From NCBI GenBank assembly GCA_022843385.1, contig JALHNT010000027.1, positions 40,314 to 104,313 on the forward strand: a DNA stretch of 64,000 nucleotides. The letters run 5' to 3'. How positions within the stretch are numbered: position 1 is the stretch's first letter; every line of letters begins with the position of its first letter. Position numbers and translations under genes: made by a program. Shown piece by piece: positions 41,851 through 49,579 of the stretch. The notes beneath the pieces were generated by a model. It had not been told where the DNA came from and ran no database searches. It saw nothing but the letters and a program-made list of their open reading frames with translations. Origin of the DNA: Anaerolineae bacterium. Its GTDB lineage: Bacteria; Chloroflexota; Anaerolineae; Aggregatilineales; Phototrophicaceae.

Positions 41851-44400
41851 TTACGCCCGCAGTTGGGCGCTCAGTTCGCGCTCGCAGGCTTTGACGATCT
41901 TCTTGTGGACGCTGGCAACCTCGTCATCCTTGAGGGTGCGGTCATCGGCCTGATACACCAGATTATAAGCCAGGCTCTTGTGACCCGCCGGGATCGACTC
42001 GCCGCGATAGACATCGAACAGCGTCGCCCGCTTGAGCAGCTTGCCCCCGGCCTTGACGATCACCTCAACCACCTGCGCCGCCGCCGTCTCTTCGTTGACG
42101 ACCAGTGCGATGTCCTGGTAGACCGGCGGGGTGTTGGGCAGCGGCACCAGCGCATTGTAGGGATCAACCGCCTCCAGCAGCGCGTCCAGATCGAATTCAC
42201 CCACCACGACCGGCGCGGCGGTCAGCTCAAAGTTCCGGCTCACCAGCGGATGCAGCTCGCCGAAATCACCCACCGGCTTATCATTCACCAGCAGCGACGC
42301 CGAGCGCCCCGGATGCAGGCTGGGATGCGACGAACGGGCATAGCGGATCGCGCCTTTGAGCGCCAATCCTTCAACCAATCCTTCGACCATACCCTTCAGG
42401 TCATAGAAATCCATATGGGCTGCCGCCTCATCCTTCGTCCAACTGGCGACGCGGCGCGGCCCGGTCAGCAGCAGCGCCAGCCGACGCGGCTCATCGGGCA
42501 ATTGCTGCCCTTCTCGCGGGAAGTAGACATTGCCGATCTCGAAGGTCTGTTGGCGATCGGTGTAGCGGGCATTGCTGACGGCGTTATCCAGAATGCTCAC
42601 CAGCAGCGTATGGCGCATGGCGCGGCGTTCCGGCGTGATCGGGTTCGCCAGCTCGACGTAACCAACCGCGTCCGGCGCACCAGCCGGATAGAGCAGCGCC
42701 TCGTGTTCCGGCGCGATCAGACGGTAGCTGATATTCTCGCGCAGCCCCAGCGCCACCAGCACATCGCGGGCGCGTTCTTCCCGTTCGAGGGCGGTGTTGG
42801 CCCACTGCGGCGGCAGGGCATCCTCGATGATGGTATTGGGGATGCGGTCATAGCCATAGATGCGGGCGATCTCCTCGACCAGATCGGCACAGCCGGTGAC
42901 CGGTTCATCGCTGATGTCACTGCGGTGGTCAGGGACGGTCACCTGCAGCGTATCGCCCTGCACCTCCACCGTGAATTGCAACCGCCGCAGCATCCGCGCC
43001 GCTTCCTCGGCCGGGATGGCGATGCCGAGCAGCCGCTTGATTTCGCTGGCCGGCAGCGTGACCTTGACGACCGGTGCCGGCAGCGGATACTCATCGATGA
43101 TGCCCTGGGCGATCTGCCCCCCGCCGGTCTGCCGCATCAGTTCGATGCCACGCTGGACACCGAGCAGCGCCTGGCTGGGATGCACACCGCGGCTGAAGCG
43201 GGTGCCAGCATCGGTGAAGACCTTCTGTGACTGCATCGTGCGGCGGATGTTGATGAAATTCCAGTTGGCTGCTTCGAGCAGGACGTTGGTGGTGCTGTCG
43301 CTGATCTCGGTCTCGGCCCCGCCGATCACGCCGCCCAGACTCAGCACACCGGCGGTATCGCACACCAGGATGTTATGGGCTTCCAGTTCGCGTTCGCGCT
43401 CGTCGAGCGTCGCCAGCTTCTCGCCGGGATGCGGCAGCCGGGTGATGAGGGTCGGGGTGTGGCTGCCGGCGCGTGCCTTGAGCTTGTCGAAGTCGAAAGC
43501 GTGCAGCGGTTGGCCGATCTCGAAGGTGATGTAATTGGTGACATCGACGATGTTGTTGATCGGGCGCTGACCGACAAGCTCCAGCCGCCGCTGCAACCAC
43601 TGGGGCGAGGGCTGGATGGTGACGCCGCGCAGCAGCGCCAGCGTGAAACGTGGGTTGAGTTCCGGGTTCTGAATGTCGATCTTCACTTCGCCAGCGATGC
43701 CCGCGCCTTCCATCAGCATGTCATACGACGGCTGGCGCAGCGGCTTATCCAGCAGCGCCGCCACTTCCCGCGCCACGCCCAGGATGCTGAAGCAGCGCGC
43801 CAGATTCGGCGTCAGTTCAACGTTGAGGATGATGTCGCCCAGGACATCCTGGATCGGCGTCCCCGGCGCGAAGCCCTTCTCGTTATCCAGCAGCATGATG
43901 CCTTCGTGCGAGTCGGAGATACCCAGCTCTTTGGCGGAACACACCATGCAGCGGTTGGGGACTCCACGCAGCGGCTTCTCTTTCAGGATCATGCGCTTGA
44001 GTTCTTCGCTGTGACCATCCCATACTTCCGCGCCCTCTTTGGCGAATGGTGACCACAACGGTTTTTCCAGCGGCCCCAGCCCCTTATAGGCGAACAGGTT
44101 GGGCGCGCCGGTCACAGTTTGCTCCAGGTCGCTGCCGCCATAATCGACCATCGCCATCACCAGCCGGTCGGCGTTGGGGTGCGGCTTGACCTCGCGGATC
44201 GCCCCCAGCACCAGCTTCTCCCGATCCCATACCAGGTGATCGGACTTGGGCCAGCGCACGCCGGGGACGTGTCCCTGTGGCACACCGAGGTAGGTGATGC
44301 TGCCGACTTCCAGCCCGGCCAGCGTCAGGCGCTCGGCCAGCAGTTCAATCGGGATGTCAATCTCAACGAAATCCTTCAGCCATGATACGGGTACTTGCAT
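41851..44400 (-). CDS. pheT: Phenylalanyl-tRNA synthetase beta subunit
   Basis: An 849-aa subunit of the alpha2beta2 enzyme that charges tRNA(Phe). The start MQVPVSWLKDFVEIDIP is typical. The N-terminal tRNA-binding EMAP domain (VLGAIREVKPHPNADRLVMAMV), the B3/B4 editing region, the B5 domain (VKVTLPASEIKRLLGIAI) and the C-terminal FDX-ACB anticodon-binding domain (NTPPVYQDIALVVNE) are all present. GGAG lies upstream of the ATG. pheT is usually adjacent to pheS, but here 2.8 kb of unrelated genes separates them. Confidence 0.97.
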   Translation of the reverse strand: MQVPVSWLKDFVEIDIPIELLAERLTLAGLEVGSITYLGVPQGHVPGVRWPKSDHLVWDREKLVLGAIREVKPHPNADRLVMAMVDYGGSDLEQTVTGAPNLFAYKGLGPLEKPLWSPFAKEGAEVWDGHSEELKRMILKEKPLRGVPNRCMVCSAKELGISDSHEGIMLLDNEKGFAPGTPIQDVLGDIILNVELTPNLARCFSILGVAREVAALLDKPLRQPSYDMLMEGAGIAGEVKIDIQNPELNPRFTLALLRGVTIQPSPQWLQRRLELVGQRPINNIVDVTNYITFEIGQPLHAFDFDKLKARAGSHTPTLITRLPHPGEKLATLDERERELEAHNILVCDTAGVLSLGGVIGGAETEISDSTTNVLLEAANWNFINIRRTMQSQKVFTDAGTRFSRGVHPSQALLGVQRGIELMRQTGGGQIAQGIIDEYPLPAPVVKVTLPASEIKRLLGIAIPAEEAARMLRRLQFTVEVQGDTLQVTVPDHRSDISDEPVTGCADLVEEIARIYGYDRIPNTIIEDALPPQWANTALEREERARDVLVALGLRENISYRLIAPEHEALLYPAGAPDAVGYVELANPITPERRAMRHTLLVSILDNAVSNARYTDRQQTFEIGNVYFPREGQQLPDEPRRLALLLTGPRRVASWTKDEAAAHMDFYDLKGMVEGLVEGLALKGAIRYARSSHPSLHPGRSASLLVNDKPVGDFGELHPLVSRNFELTAAPVVVGEFDLDALLEAVDPYNALVPLPNTPPVYQDIALVVNEETAAAQVVEVIVKAGGKLLKRATLFDVYRGESIPAGHKSLAYNLVYQADDRTLKDDEVASVHKKIVKACERELSAQLRA

Positions 44401-44417
44401 TGCGGTGTCTCCAGTGC

Positions 44418-44443
44418 AGTTGTTAGTTGTTGGTTGTTAGTTC
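44418..44443. repeat. Heptamer repeat AGTTGTT/GTTAGTT upstream of pheT
   Basis: Tandem near-identical 7-mers (AGTTGTT AGTTGTT GGTTGTT AGTTC) between the DUF433 gene and pheT. The same heptamer is found at 48804-48829, 58694-58716 and 63781-63818. Confidence 0.8.
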
Positions 44444-44477
44444 AGACCTGGCGTGATCGTTTTTCCGGCAGACCCAT

Positions 44478-44768
44478 TCATTTCTGCTGTCGTTTCTGTT
44501 GGAGGTAGTCATCCAGCGAGACGCCAGTTTCAAGCGTCAGCGCTTCACCCTCCTCTATCCACCGATCCAGCGCCGCCTGATGATCGTAGTAGTACGACAG
44601 AGCGGCATGAATCTGGGCGGGCGTCAGATCGTAGTTTTCGATCATCCAGTCGATGGGCGTTCCCTGTTTGACGATCATTTGGGCAATGATGGCGACCTTG
44701 AGACCGGTGCCAGCAATGAGGGGGCGTCCCTCATCAATTTCGATGTGATTGATTGGATCGATTACCAT
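44478..44768 (-). CDS. DUF433 protein, probable antitoxin (copy A)
   Basis: A 96-aa DUF433 (VapB45-like) protein: IDPINHIEIDEGRPLIAGTGLKVAIIAQMIVKQGTPIDWMIENYDLTPAQIHAALSYYYDH is the family signature with a compact HTH. It lies 11 bp downstream of a DUF5615 toxin-like gene with AAGG at a normal spacing, an arrangement common to DUF433-DUF5615 toxin-antitoxin pairs. A paralogue about 70 percent identical by eye lies at 46621-46920. Confidence 0.83.
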   Translation of the reverse strand: MVIDPINHIEIDEGRPLIAGTGLKVAIIAQMIVKQGTPIDWMIENYDLTPAQIHAALSYYYDHQAALDRWIEEGEALTLETGVSLDDYLQQKRQQK

Positions 44769-44779
44769 TTCTCAGCCTT

Positions 44780-45127
44780 TCACCGAACGAAAATGAGTTG
44801 GTTATCCAGGCTATCTTCGGTCGTTTCATGATACAACAGGACAGCCGAGACGATGATGCCGGTTGCGGCATTTCCCTGCACCTGTTTCAGGAACAACAGG
44901 ATGCCAGCATGATGTTTTTCTTCTAACATCCACTTCTTGTTCAATCGAGCAAAATCCTGGTCTCTGGTAATCATGACGCGACCCTGACTCGCAGCGTATT
45001 CTAGATGGTCAGCATCTTTCGCATCGCCCAGCCCCACTTCTTCGCATCGCACAATGTCAATTCCACGCGCTCGCAACTGTTTCACAGCAGCTTTGGGGAT
45101 ATGTTTGTCGGTGTAGAATTTCAACAT
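44780..45127 (-). CDS. DUF5615 PIN-like protein, probable toxin
   Basis: A 115-aa protein from ATG 45127 (AAGG 8 nt upstream). The longer start at 45157 would overlap the yeiH-like gene and is disfavoured. Family features: N-terminal FYTDKHIPKAAVKQLRARGIDIVRCEEVGLGDAKDADHLEYA and VMITRDQDFARL, carrying conserved acidic residues of a PIN-like (Mut7-C/VapC45-like) nuclease. It is paired with the DUF433 gene downstream, which is the probable antitoxin. Toxicity is inferred from the family. Confidence 0.82.
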   Translation of the reverse strand: MLKFYTDKHIPKAAVKQLRARGIDIVRCEEVGLGDAKDADHLEYAASQGRVMITRDQDFARLNKKWMLEEKHHAGILLFLKQVQGNAATGIIVSAVLLYHETTEDSLDNQLIFVR

Positions 45128-45137
45128 CCGTGTGACC

Positions 45138-46199
45138 TTAACCTGCCAGCGCCCCAAAGATCACCAGCGCCACGCCCAGCGCCAGCACCGTGTTGAAGAT
45201 GGTCGCCCCCAGATACACCAGCACCGGACGCCAACCGGCCTGGCGCAGTTCGACCAGCGAGAAATCAATGCCGATGCAGACGAAGGCCAGCGCGAACAGC
45301 CATTGATAAGCCGTGTTCAGCTCGCGCACCAGCGACGGCGTGAACGCGCCAACCGAGGCCAGCAGCGACACCAGGGCGAACCCCAGCACGAACTTGGGGA
45401 AGCGTTCCCAGATCAGGCGCGGACTGGGGCGTTCACCAGTTTTTTGCACCTGGGTGGCGAAATAGAGCGCCAGCGCGAACGAGACAAAGCCGATGAAAAC
45501 ATTCTGCGACAGCTTGACCACTGCCGCGACCTGCTGTGCTTCTGTGCCATAGATTGTCCCCGCGCCGACAACAGCTGCCGTCGTGTCGATGTTGCCGCCG
45601 AACCAGGCCCCGGCCACCACCGGCGACAGCCCCAGCGCCGCGGCCAGCCAGGGCATGATGACCATCAGCGGCAGCGCTGTCAGGATGACCAGGGTGGTGA
45701 TGTAGGTCACTTCTTCGCGCCGCGCCTGCACCGCCCCGGCAGCCGCAATCGCCGCCGACACGCCGCAGATCGACACGGCAGAGGCCATGACCGCTTTGAG
45801 TGTCTCCGGTAGTTGGAAGCGACCGGCCAGCCACCAGGTGAAGGCGAAGACCGCGATCACCATAATCACCGCCTGAGCCAGCCCGGCAGCGCCGGTCGCC
45901 AGCAGGTCGCCCAGGCTGATGCGCGCCCCCAGAATCACCAGGCCGATCTTCAGATACAGTTCGGTGCGGATGGCAGGGCGCACCGCCTGGTACAATCCCG
46001 TCAGCCGCAGCAGTCCATTGGCGATCAGGCCGATGATGACGGCAGTCAGCGGGTATTCCAGCGGGTTCTGCGTCACACCCTGCGCCCGAAAGTTCACCGC
46101 GATCCAACGATCCACTTCGGCCACCAGCACGGTCAGGACGACCAGCAGCGCCAGCCCGCCGATCAATCCCGCCCATTTAGTTGAAGCACTTGGTGTCAT
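45138..46199 (-). CDS. YeiH/UPF0324-family putative sulfate/anion exporter
   Basis: A 353-aa polytopic membrane protein (about ten helices). Family-typical segments: LYLKIGLVILGARISLGDLLATG, MASAVSICGVSAAIAAAGAVQARREEVTYI and VVAGAWFGGNIDTTAAVVGAG. The family is annotated as putative sulfate exporter, but transport has been shown for few members. It sits inside the pheS-pheT interval, with its stop 10 bp before the toxin gene. Confidence 0.88.
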   Translation of the reverse strand: MTPSASTKWAGLIGGLALLVVLTVLVAEVDRWIAVNFRAQGVTQNPLEYPLTAVIIGLIANGLLRLTGLYQAVRPAIRTELYLKIGLVILGARISLGDLLATGAAGLAQAVIMVIAVFAFTWWLAGRFQLPETLKAVMASAVSICGVSAAIAAAGAVQARREEVTYITTLVILTALPLMVIMPWLAAALGLSPVVAGAWFGGNIDTTAAVVGAGTIYGTEAQQVAAVVKLSQNVFIGFVSFALALYFATQVQKTGERPSPRLIWERFPKFVLGFALVSLLASVGAFTPSLVRELNTAYQWLFALAFVCIGIDFSLVELRQAGWRPVLVYLGATIFNTVLALGVALVIFGALAG

Positions 46200-46208
46200 G
46201 GCCGCCTC

Positions 46209-46634
46209 CTAGCGTCCAAACCAGTTGAACAACGGCCAGCGAATCGCCGGGTCTATCGTCAGCGTGACCGTCAGCTTCCCGGCACACTGATTATCGAGCG
46301 TCAGGCTCATGCCCTCCCTCATCACAATTACACTGCCAAGAGAATCCGCTTCAGGCAAGTCAAGCATAAGGGTTTCATTTTCACAGCGATAACCCGCGGT
46401 GAGACCTGAAGAAACCGACAATCGATCATCTATCGGAATGGTCACTCCGTCCAGTTTGGCCTGGGCTTTCCAGTCATTGGACATTAGAACTGGTCGGCTG
46501 ACCTGTTCGCCCGGCGCGGCTTCCAGAGTCACACTTTGTGGGCCGGGGCCGAGCAAGCCCAGCCCGATCACCGCCACGATCACCAGCCCGATGAGCGTCG
46601 CCAGCCAGTCTTCCGAGAGTTTAGGTAGTGTCAT
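46209..46634 (-). CDS. Hypothetical protein with one N-terminal membrane helix
   Basis: A 141-aa protein. The ATG at 46634 is preceded by GGGG and overlaps the upstream DUF433 gene by 14 bp. A membrane helix (LATLIGLVIVAVIGLGLLG) is followed by a beta-rich extracytoplasmic part. It lies 9 bp upstream of the YeiH-like gene, and short membrane proteins with this N-terminal LSEDWLATLIGL pattern are plausible partners of YeiH-type exporters. No family named. Confidence 0.65.
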   Translation of the reverse strand: MTLPKLSEDWLATLIGLVIVAVIGLGLLGPGPQSVTLEAAPGEQVSRPVLMSNDWKAQAKLDGVTIPIDDRLSVSSGLTAGYRCENETLMLDLPEADSLGSVIVMREGMSLTLDNQCAGKLTVTLTIDPAIRWPLFNWFGR

Positions 46635-46920
46635 CACGTTTTCCCCGTTGTTCAAGCCAATCGTCCAGCGACATGCCGATGGCCTGGGTCAGTGCTTCCC
46701 CCTCTTCAATCCAGCGATCCAGATCAACCTGATGGTCATAGTAATACGACAGGGCGGCATGAATCTGGGCGGGCGTCAGATCATAATTCTCAGCGACCCA
46801 GGCAATCGGCGTCGCGTGCTTGACGATCATATGGGCAATAATCGCCACTTTCAGACCCGCGCCAGCGATGACCGGACGATCATTGCGAATTTCGATAGGG
46901 TTGATCGGGTCAATGATCAT
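46621..46920 (-). CDS. DUF433 protein, orphan antitoxin-like copy B
   Basis: A 99-aa DUF433 paralogue of 44478-44768: the core YDLTPAQIHAALSYYYDHQ and DRWIEEGEALT are identical. Unlike copy A it has no DUF5615 gene next to it; its neighbours are the small membrane protein and the palindromic family B element. It may have arisen by duplication of copy A or be the relic of a second toxin-antitoxin pair. Confidence 0.8.
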   Translation of the reverse strand: MIIDPINPIEIRNDRPVIAGAGLKVAIIAHMIVKHATPIAWVAENYDLTPAQIHAALSYYYDHQVDLDRWIEEGEALTQAIGMSLDDWLEQRGKRDDTT

Positions 46921-46991
46921 GACATCCGCCTTTCATCCAATGAATAGCCGTCACAAACAATCCCCTTGAAAACAGGACTTGCGACCTGTTG

Positions 46992-47134
46992 TCCGCCGCA
47001 GAGGGGTTAACCCCTCTGCTAACCTTTTCTGGCAAGCCCACTGAAGGGGCTGATACCCCAGACTGTCTTCTTCAGCGCCTTTAGTGCGCTTACCGATTTC
47101 CCGTTAGCTGGGTGGCTTTAGCCCCCAGCGGTGC
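46992..47134 (-). mobile_element. Family B palindromic element, copy 1 (about 143 bp)
   Basis: An imperfect inverted copy of 60262-60403. Conserved parts include the 22-bp perfect palindrome made of GCAGAGGGGTT and its complement (46998-47019), the phrase GGTAAGCGCACTAAAGGCGC, and a terminal GCTGGGGGCTAAAGCC arm. No coding capacity. It lies between pheS and the DUF433 gene. Confidence 0.72.
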
Positions 47135-47191
47135 CGTCCGCAGTTGATTTTCATCTACTGAGTTGAATTCGTTTTTCATTGATAACGCCCT

Positions 47192-48226
47192 CTAGAACTG
47201 CTCCAGGAAGCGCAGGTCATTGCCCCAGAAATAACGAATGTCGTCGATGCGATGCTTGAGGATGGTCTGGCGTTCCGGCCCCATGCCGAAGGCAAACCCA
47301 CTCCACACCGCCGGGTCGTAGCCCCCATTCCGCAGTACCGTCGGATGGATCATGCCAGCACCGGCGATCTCCAGCCAACCGCTGTACTTGCACATACGGC
47401 AGCCCTGCCCGCCGCACAGGAAACACTCGACATCGACTTCCATGCTCGGCTCGGTGAAGGGGAAGTAGGAAGCGCGGAAACGGACTTTGGCCTCTTGCCC
47501 GAACATGCGCCGGGCGAATTCGACGAAGGTGCCTTTCAGGTCGCTCATGCGGATGTTCTTGCCGACGACCACGCCTTCCAGTTGATGGAACTGCATCTCG
47601 CTGCGGGCGGTCACCTGCTCGTTGCGGTAGCACATGCCGGGCAGGATGACGCGCACCGGCTGCGCTCCATCGGCTCCTAACTCGCGCATCGAGCGAATCT
47701 GCCCCGGCGAGGTGTGCGTCCGCAGGATGACGCCTTCAGTCTTGGTGAAGAAGGTATCCTGCATATCCCGCGCCGGGTGATGCTCCGGGAAGTTGAGCAG
47801 GGTGAAGTTCATCTCATCGGTTTCGACATCGCGGCTGCGATAGACCTGAAAACCCATGTCGCCCCAGATGCGGTAGAGTTCGCGGAAGGTCTGGGTCGAG
47901 GGATGCAGCCCGCCGGTGGGATGGGCGCGTCCGGGCAGGGTGATGTCGATCTGGCCTTCTTCCAGGTCGCGCGCCAGCGCCTGCTCCTGAATCAGCTTCT
48001 CGCGCTCGGCATAAGCGGTATCCAGCAGTTCCTTGATGGCATTGGCGCGCTGACCGAAGGCGGCGCGGTCTTCCTTCGGCAGTTGGCCGGTACTGCGGAG
48101 CAGCAGCGTCACCGCGCCCTTCTTGCCGATGTAGCGGCTCTCCCAGTCGTGCAGCGCTGCCGCATCGGTCAAGGCGTCCAGTTCGGCCGCCGCTTGTTGG
48201 TAGGTGGATTCGAGTTGTTGCAGCAT
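47192..48226 (-). CDS. pheS: Phenylalanyl-tRNA synthetase alpha subunit
   Basis: A 344-aa catalytic subunit for tRNA(Phe) charging. An N-terminal coiled coil (residues 1-90) is followed by the class II core: HPARDMQDTFF (motif 2 region), FHQLEGVVVGKNI and the motif 3-containing SGFAFGMGPERQTILKHRI. A Cys-rich segment (VECFLCGGQGCRMCKYSGWLEI) is probably a zinc-binding loop found in some bacterial PheS. GGAG precedes the ATG. It lies downstream of a Phe T-box leader, with a four-helix-bundle gene in between. Confidence 0.97.
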   Translation of the reverse strand: MLQQLESTYQQAAAELDALTDAAALHDWESRYIGKKGAVTLLLRSTGQLPKEDRAAFGQRANAIKELLDTAYAEREKLIQEQALARDLEEGQIDITLPGRAHPTGGLHPSTQTFRELYRIWGDMGFQVYRSRDVETDEMNFTLLNFPEHHPARDMQDTFFTKTEGVILRTHTSPGQIRSMRELGADGAQPVRVILPGMCYRNEQVTARSEMQFHQLEGVVVGKNIRMSDLKGTFVEFARRMFGQEAKVRFRASYFPFTEPSMEVDVECFLCGGQGCRMCKYSGWLEIAGAGMIHPTVLRNGGYDPAVWSGFAFGMGPERQTILKHRIDDIRYFWGNDLRFLEQF

Positions 48227-48236
48227 AGAAGTCTCC

Positions 48237-48260
48237 AGTCGATAGTCGATAGTCGGTAGT
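48237..48260. repeat. AGTCGAT heptamer repeat, left flank of the four-helix-bundle gene
   Basis: AGTCGATAGTCGATAGTCGG-TAGT directly abuts the stop codon of the four-helix-bundle gene. It is inverted relative to the repeat at 48636-48667 on the other side of the gene. Confidence 0.85.
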
Positions 48261-48623
48261 TTAATGCCTGGGTGTCGATAGCTTCTGAATAAGCCCGGTA
48301 ATCATTCGCAGGATTTCCGCGATGTCCTGGTCGAGTTTCTCATAATCCTCCGCCGCAATGAAATGGAGATGATGCGCGAGCAATGCCTGATATTCCAGTT
48401 CAGTTGCCGAACCTCTGGCAATTCCGAGAAAGCGGACAAAATCTCCATCGGTTCCACGACCTGAACCTTCAGCAATGTTCGAGGGAATCGATAGGGCTGA
48501 TCGTCGTATCTGACTGGTCAGACCATAGACTTCGGATGACGGAAACGTGCTGGAAAGATGATAAATTCGCAATACCATCTCATGAGACTTCTTCCAAACG
48601 GCTAGCTTCTTATAGTCGGCCAT
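48261..48623 (-). CDS. Four-helix-bundle protein (S23/IVP family)
   Basis: A 120-aa protein of the 23S rRNA intervening-sequence (S23) family: KKLAVWKKSHEMVLRIYHLSSTFPSSEVYGLTSQIRRSALSIPSNIAEGSGRG is diagnostic. These proteins form pentameric four-helix bundles. Some are encoded in rRNA insertions, some accompany diversity-generating retroelements, and most stand-alone copies have no known role. This one lies between the T-box terminator and pheS, with AGTCGAT-type inverted repeats touching its stop and lying 13 bp before its start. Confidence 0.9.
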   Translation of the reverse strand: MADYKKLAVWKKSHEMVLRIYHLSSTFPSSEVYGLTSQIRRSALSIPSNIAEGSGRGTDGDFVRFLGIARGSATELEYQALLAHHLHFIAAEDYEKLDQDIAEILRMITGLIQKLSTPRH

Positions 48624-48635
48624 CCTGTTTTCCTC

Positions 48636-48667
48636 TATCGACTATCGACTATTGACTGACGACTACC
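48636..48667. repeat. ATCGACT heptamer repeat, right flank of the four-helix-bundle gene
   Basis: TATCGACTATCGACTATTGA-CTGACGACTACC, the inverted counterpart of 48237-48260. It lies between the T-box terminator T tract (48671-48676) and the four-helix-bundle start. Confidence 0.85.
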
Positions 48668-48670
48668 AAC

Positions 48671-48992
48671 AAAAAACGCCCTCGCCCCACAGACAGGGAC
48701 GAGAGCGCTTGATCTCCCGCGGTACCACCCTCATTGACCGTTGCCCGGCAACAGCCCACTTATGAACCCGGTCACGTCGGGTCAGACGGAACAGCTACCC
48801 AATAGTTGTTAGTTGTTAGTTGTTAGTTCCTGGTTTGAGGCTCTGGAGACTAATGACTATCGACTAACGACTTCGTTCACTGCTCGGCTCCGGAGCGAAT
48901 TCCGCGAAGGCCACCTGCCGCGGCTTCCAGTCAATGACCGCCGGCTCCCTATAGGTGCTGGGTTCGCGCACGTTCTCCATCACAGCCTCTGG
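48671..48992 (-). ncRNA. T-box riboswitch leader specific for tRNA(Phe)
   Basis: Minus-strand leader that senses uncharged tRNA(Phe) and controls downstream transcription. The conserved T-box AGGGTGGTACCGCGG is the complement of 48717-48731. The terminator is a 12-bp stem (48677-48688 with 48696-48707, two G-U pairs) followed by six U (48676-48671). Stem I can be folded: GGAG...CTCC and CGCGAA...TTCGCG close an internal loop with GAATTCG on its 3' side, placing UUC (complement of 48897-48899) as specifier codon. Unusually, heptamer repeats (48804-48829 and 48851-48874) are inserted between Stem I and the antiterminator region. Confidence 0.93.
48804..48829. repeat. AGTTGTT heptamer repeat inside the T-box leader
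   Basis: Three to four tandem AGTTGTT units followed by AGTTCCTGG. A second heptamer type (TAATGACTATCGACTAACGA) lies at 48851-48874, also within the leader. Confidence 0.85.
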
Positions 48993-48998
48993 GGGGAG

Positions 48999-49028
48999 AT
49001 TATGCGTCCGCCGTCGGCTGCCTGTCAA
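48999..49028 (-). promoter_or_regulatory. Promoter of the T-box/pheS operon
   Basis: On the minus strand, TTGACA (complement of 49023-49028), an 18-bp spacer and CATAAT (complement of 48999-49004) form a good sigma-70-type promoter. The predicted start near 48992 fits the T-box Stem I. Confidence 0.8.
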
Positions 49029-49088
49029 GTCCAGACCCCTGTGACCTGTTAAAATCTATTGACAATGATTTTTACGTCTATCAGACGC

Positions 49089-49117
49089 TTGACGCCCGTG
49101 TGCATCTATGGTATGGT
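49089..49117 (+). promoter_or_regulatory. Promoter of the small HTH gene
   Basis: TTGACG, a 17-bp spacer and TATGGT. The expected transcription start is about 49124, some 20 bp before the GTG start codon, leaving room for AGAGGTG. Confidence 0.65.
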
Positions 49118-49143
49118 TTTAGCGATAGAGAAAGAGGTGAACT

Positions 49144-49356
49144 GTGTCTATTAGCAAAGTGAGAATTGAGGTCGGCAGCGTCTATTCGCGGCAGGAAGCC
49201 GCGGAAGCGCTGGGCGTTAGCCTCAGCACACTCAAGCGATTGATACGCAAGGGACACCTCAAAGTGAGCAAACCAGACGGAATGCGCCGGGTCTTTATCA
49301 CCGGCGAAAGTATCCAATCTATGCTCCAGAATACCGTCGTGGAGCGAGGTGCCTAA
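49144..49356 (+). CDS. Small excisionase/MerR-like helix-turn-helix protein
   Basis: A 70-aa DNA-binding protein with a GTG start preceded by GAGGTGAACT. The sequence YSRQEAAEALGVSLSTLKRLIRKGHLKVSKPDGMRRVFITGESI matches the excisionase-type winged HTH. Such proteins act in phage excision or as small regulators. No integrase was found nearby, so a stand-alone regulator is more likely. A region with several hairpins and a terminator follows. Confidence 0.83.
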   Translation: MSISKVRIEVGSVYSRQEAAEALGVSLSTLKRLIRKGHLKVSKPDGMRRVFITGESIQSMLQNTVVERGA

Positions 49357-49540
49357 TATCATGGTTGCGTATTGTTCATTAACCGTGTCGGCTAATTGCA
49401 TAGCCACCCTTAGCGGGTACGACCTGCCAACCCTGGCCGGTCTGTTCAGCACGCCCGCGTATTGGGTCGACCGTGCCTTGCCGCAGATCAGCGGTAATGA
49501 ACGAATCGGTCAGTCTCACGAGAGAGGACAACCCCACTAA
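49349..49540 (+). other. Small open frame or structured RNA downstream of the HTH gene
   Basis: A GTG-initiated 63-codon frame overlaps the HTH stop by 8 bp and reads protein-like in its middle (SGYDLPTLAGLFSTPAYWVD). No family was recognised. The same transcript then forms hairpins: GGACAAC...GTTGTCC (about 49528-49553), AACCTG-AACCA-CAGGTT (about 49555-49570) and a strong terminator. Both a small coupled gene and a non-coding regulatory RNA are possible; I cannot decide between them. Confidence 0.35.
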
Positions 49541-49579
49541 AGAGTGTTGTCCTAACCTGAACCACAGGTTCCCTGCGAA

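Noticed and set aside
41773..43230. A 485-codon plus-strand frame opposite pheT
   Set aside because: Antisense shadow of a well-supported gene; the sequence is Gln/Arg/His/Asp-rich as expected from reverse reading.
48801..48874. Heptamer arrays considered as a CRISPR array
   Set aside because: Units are 7 bp, tandem and without unique spacers, and no cas genes are present.
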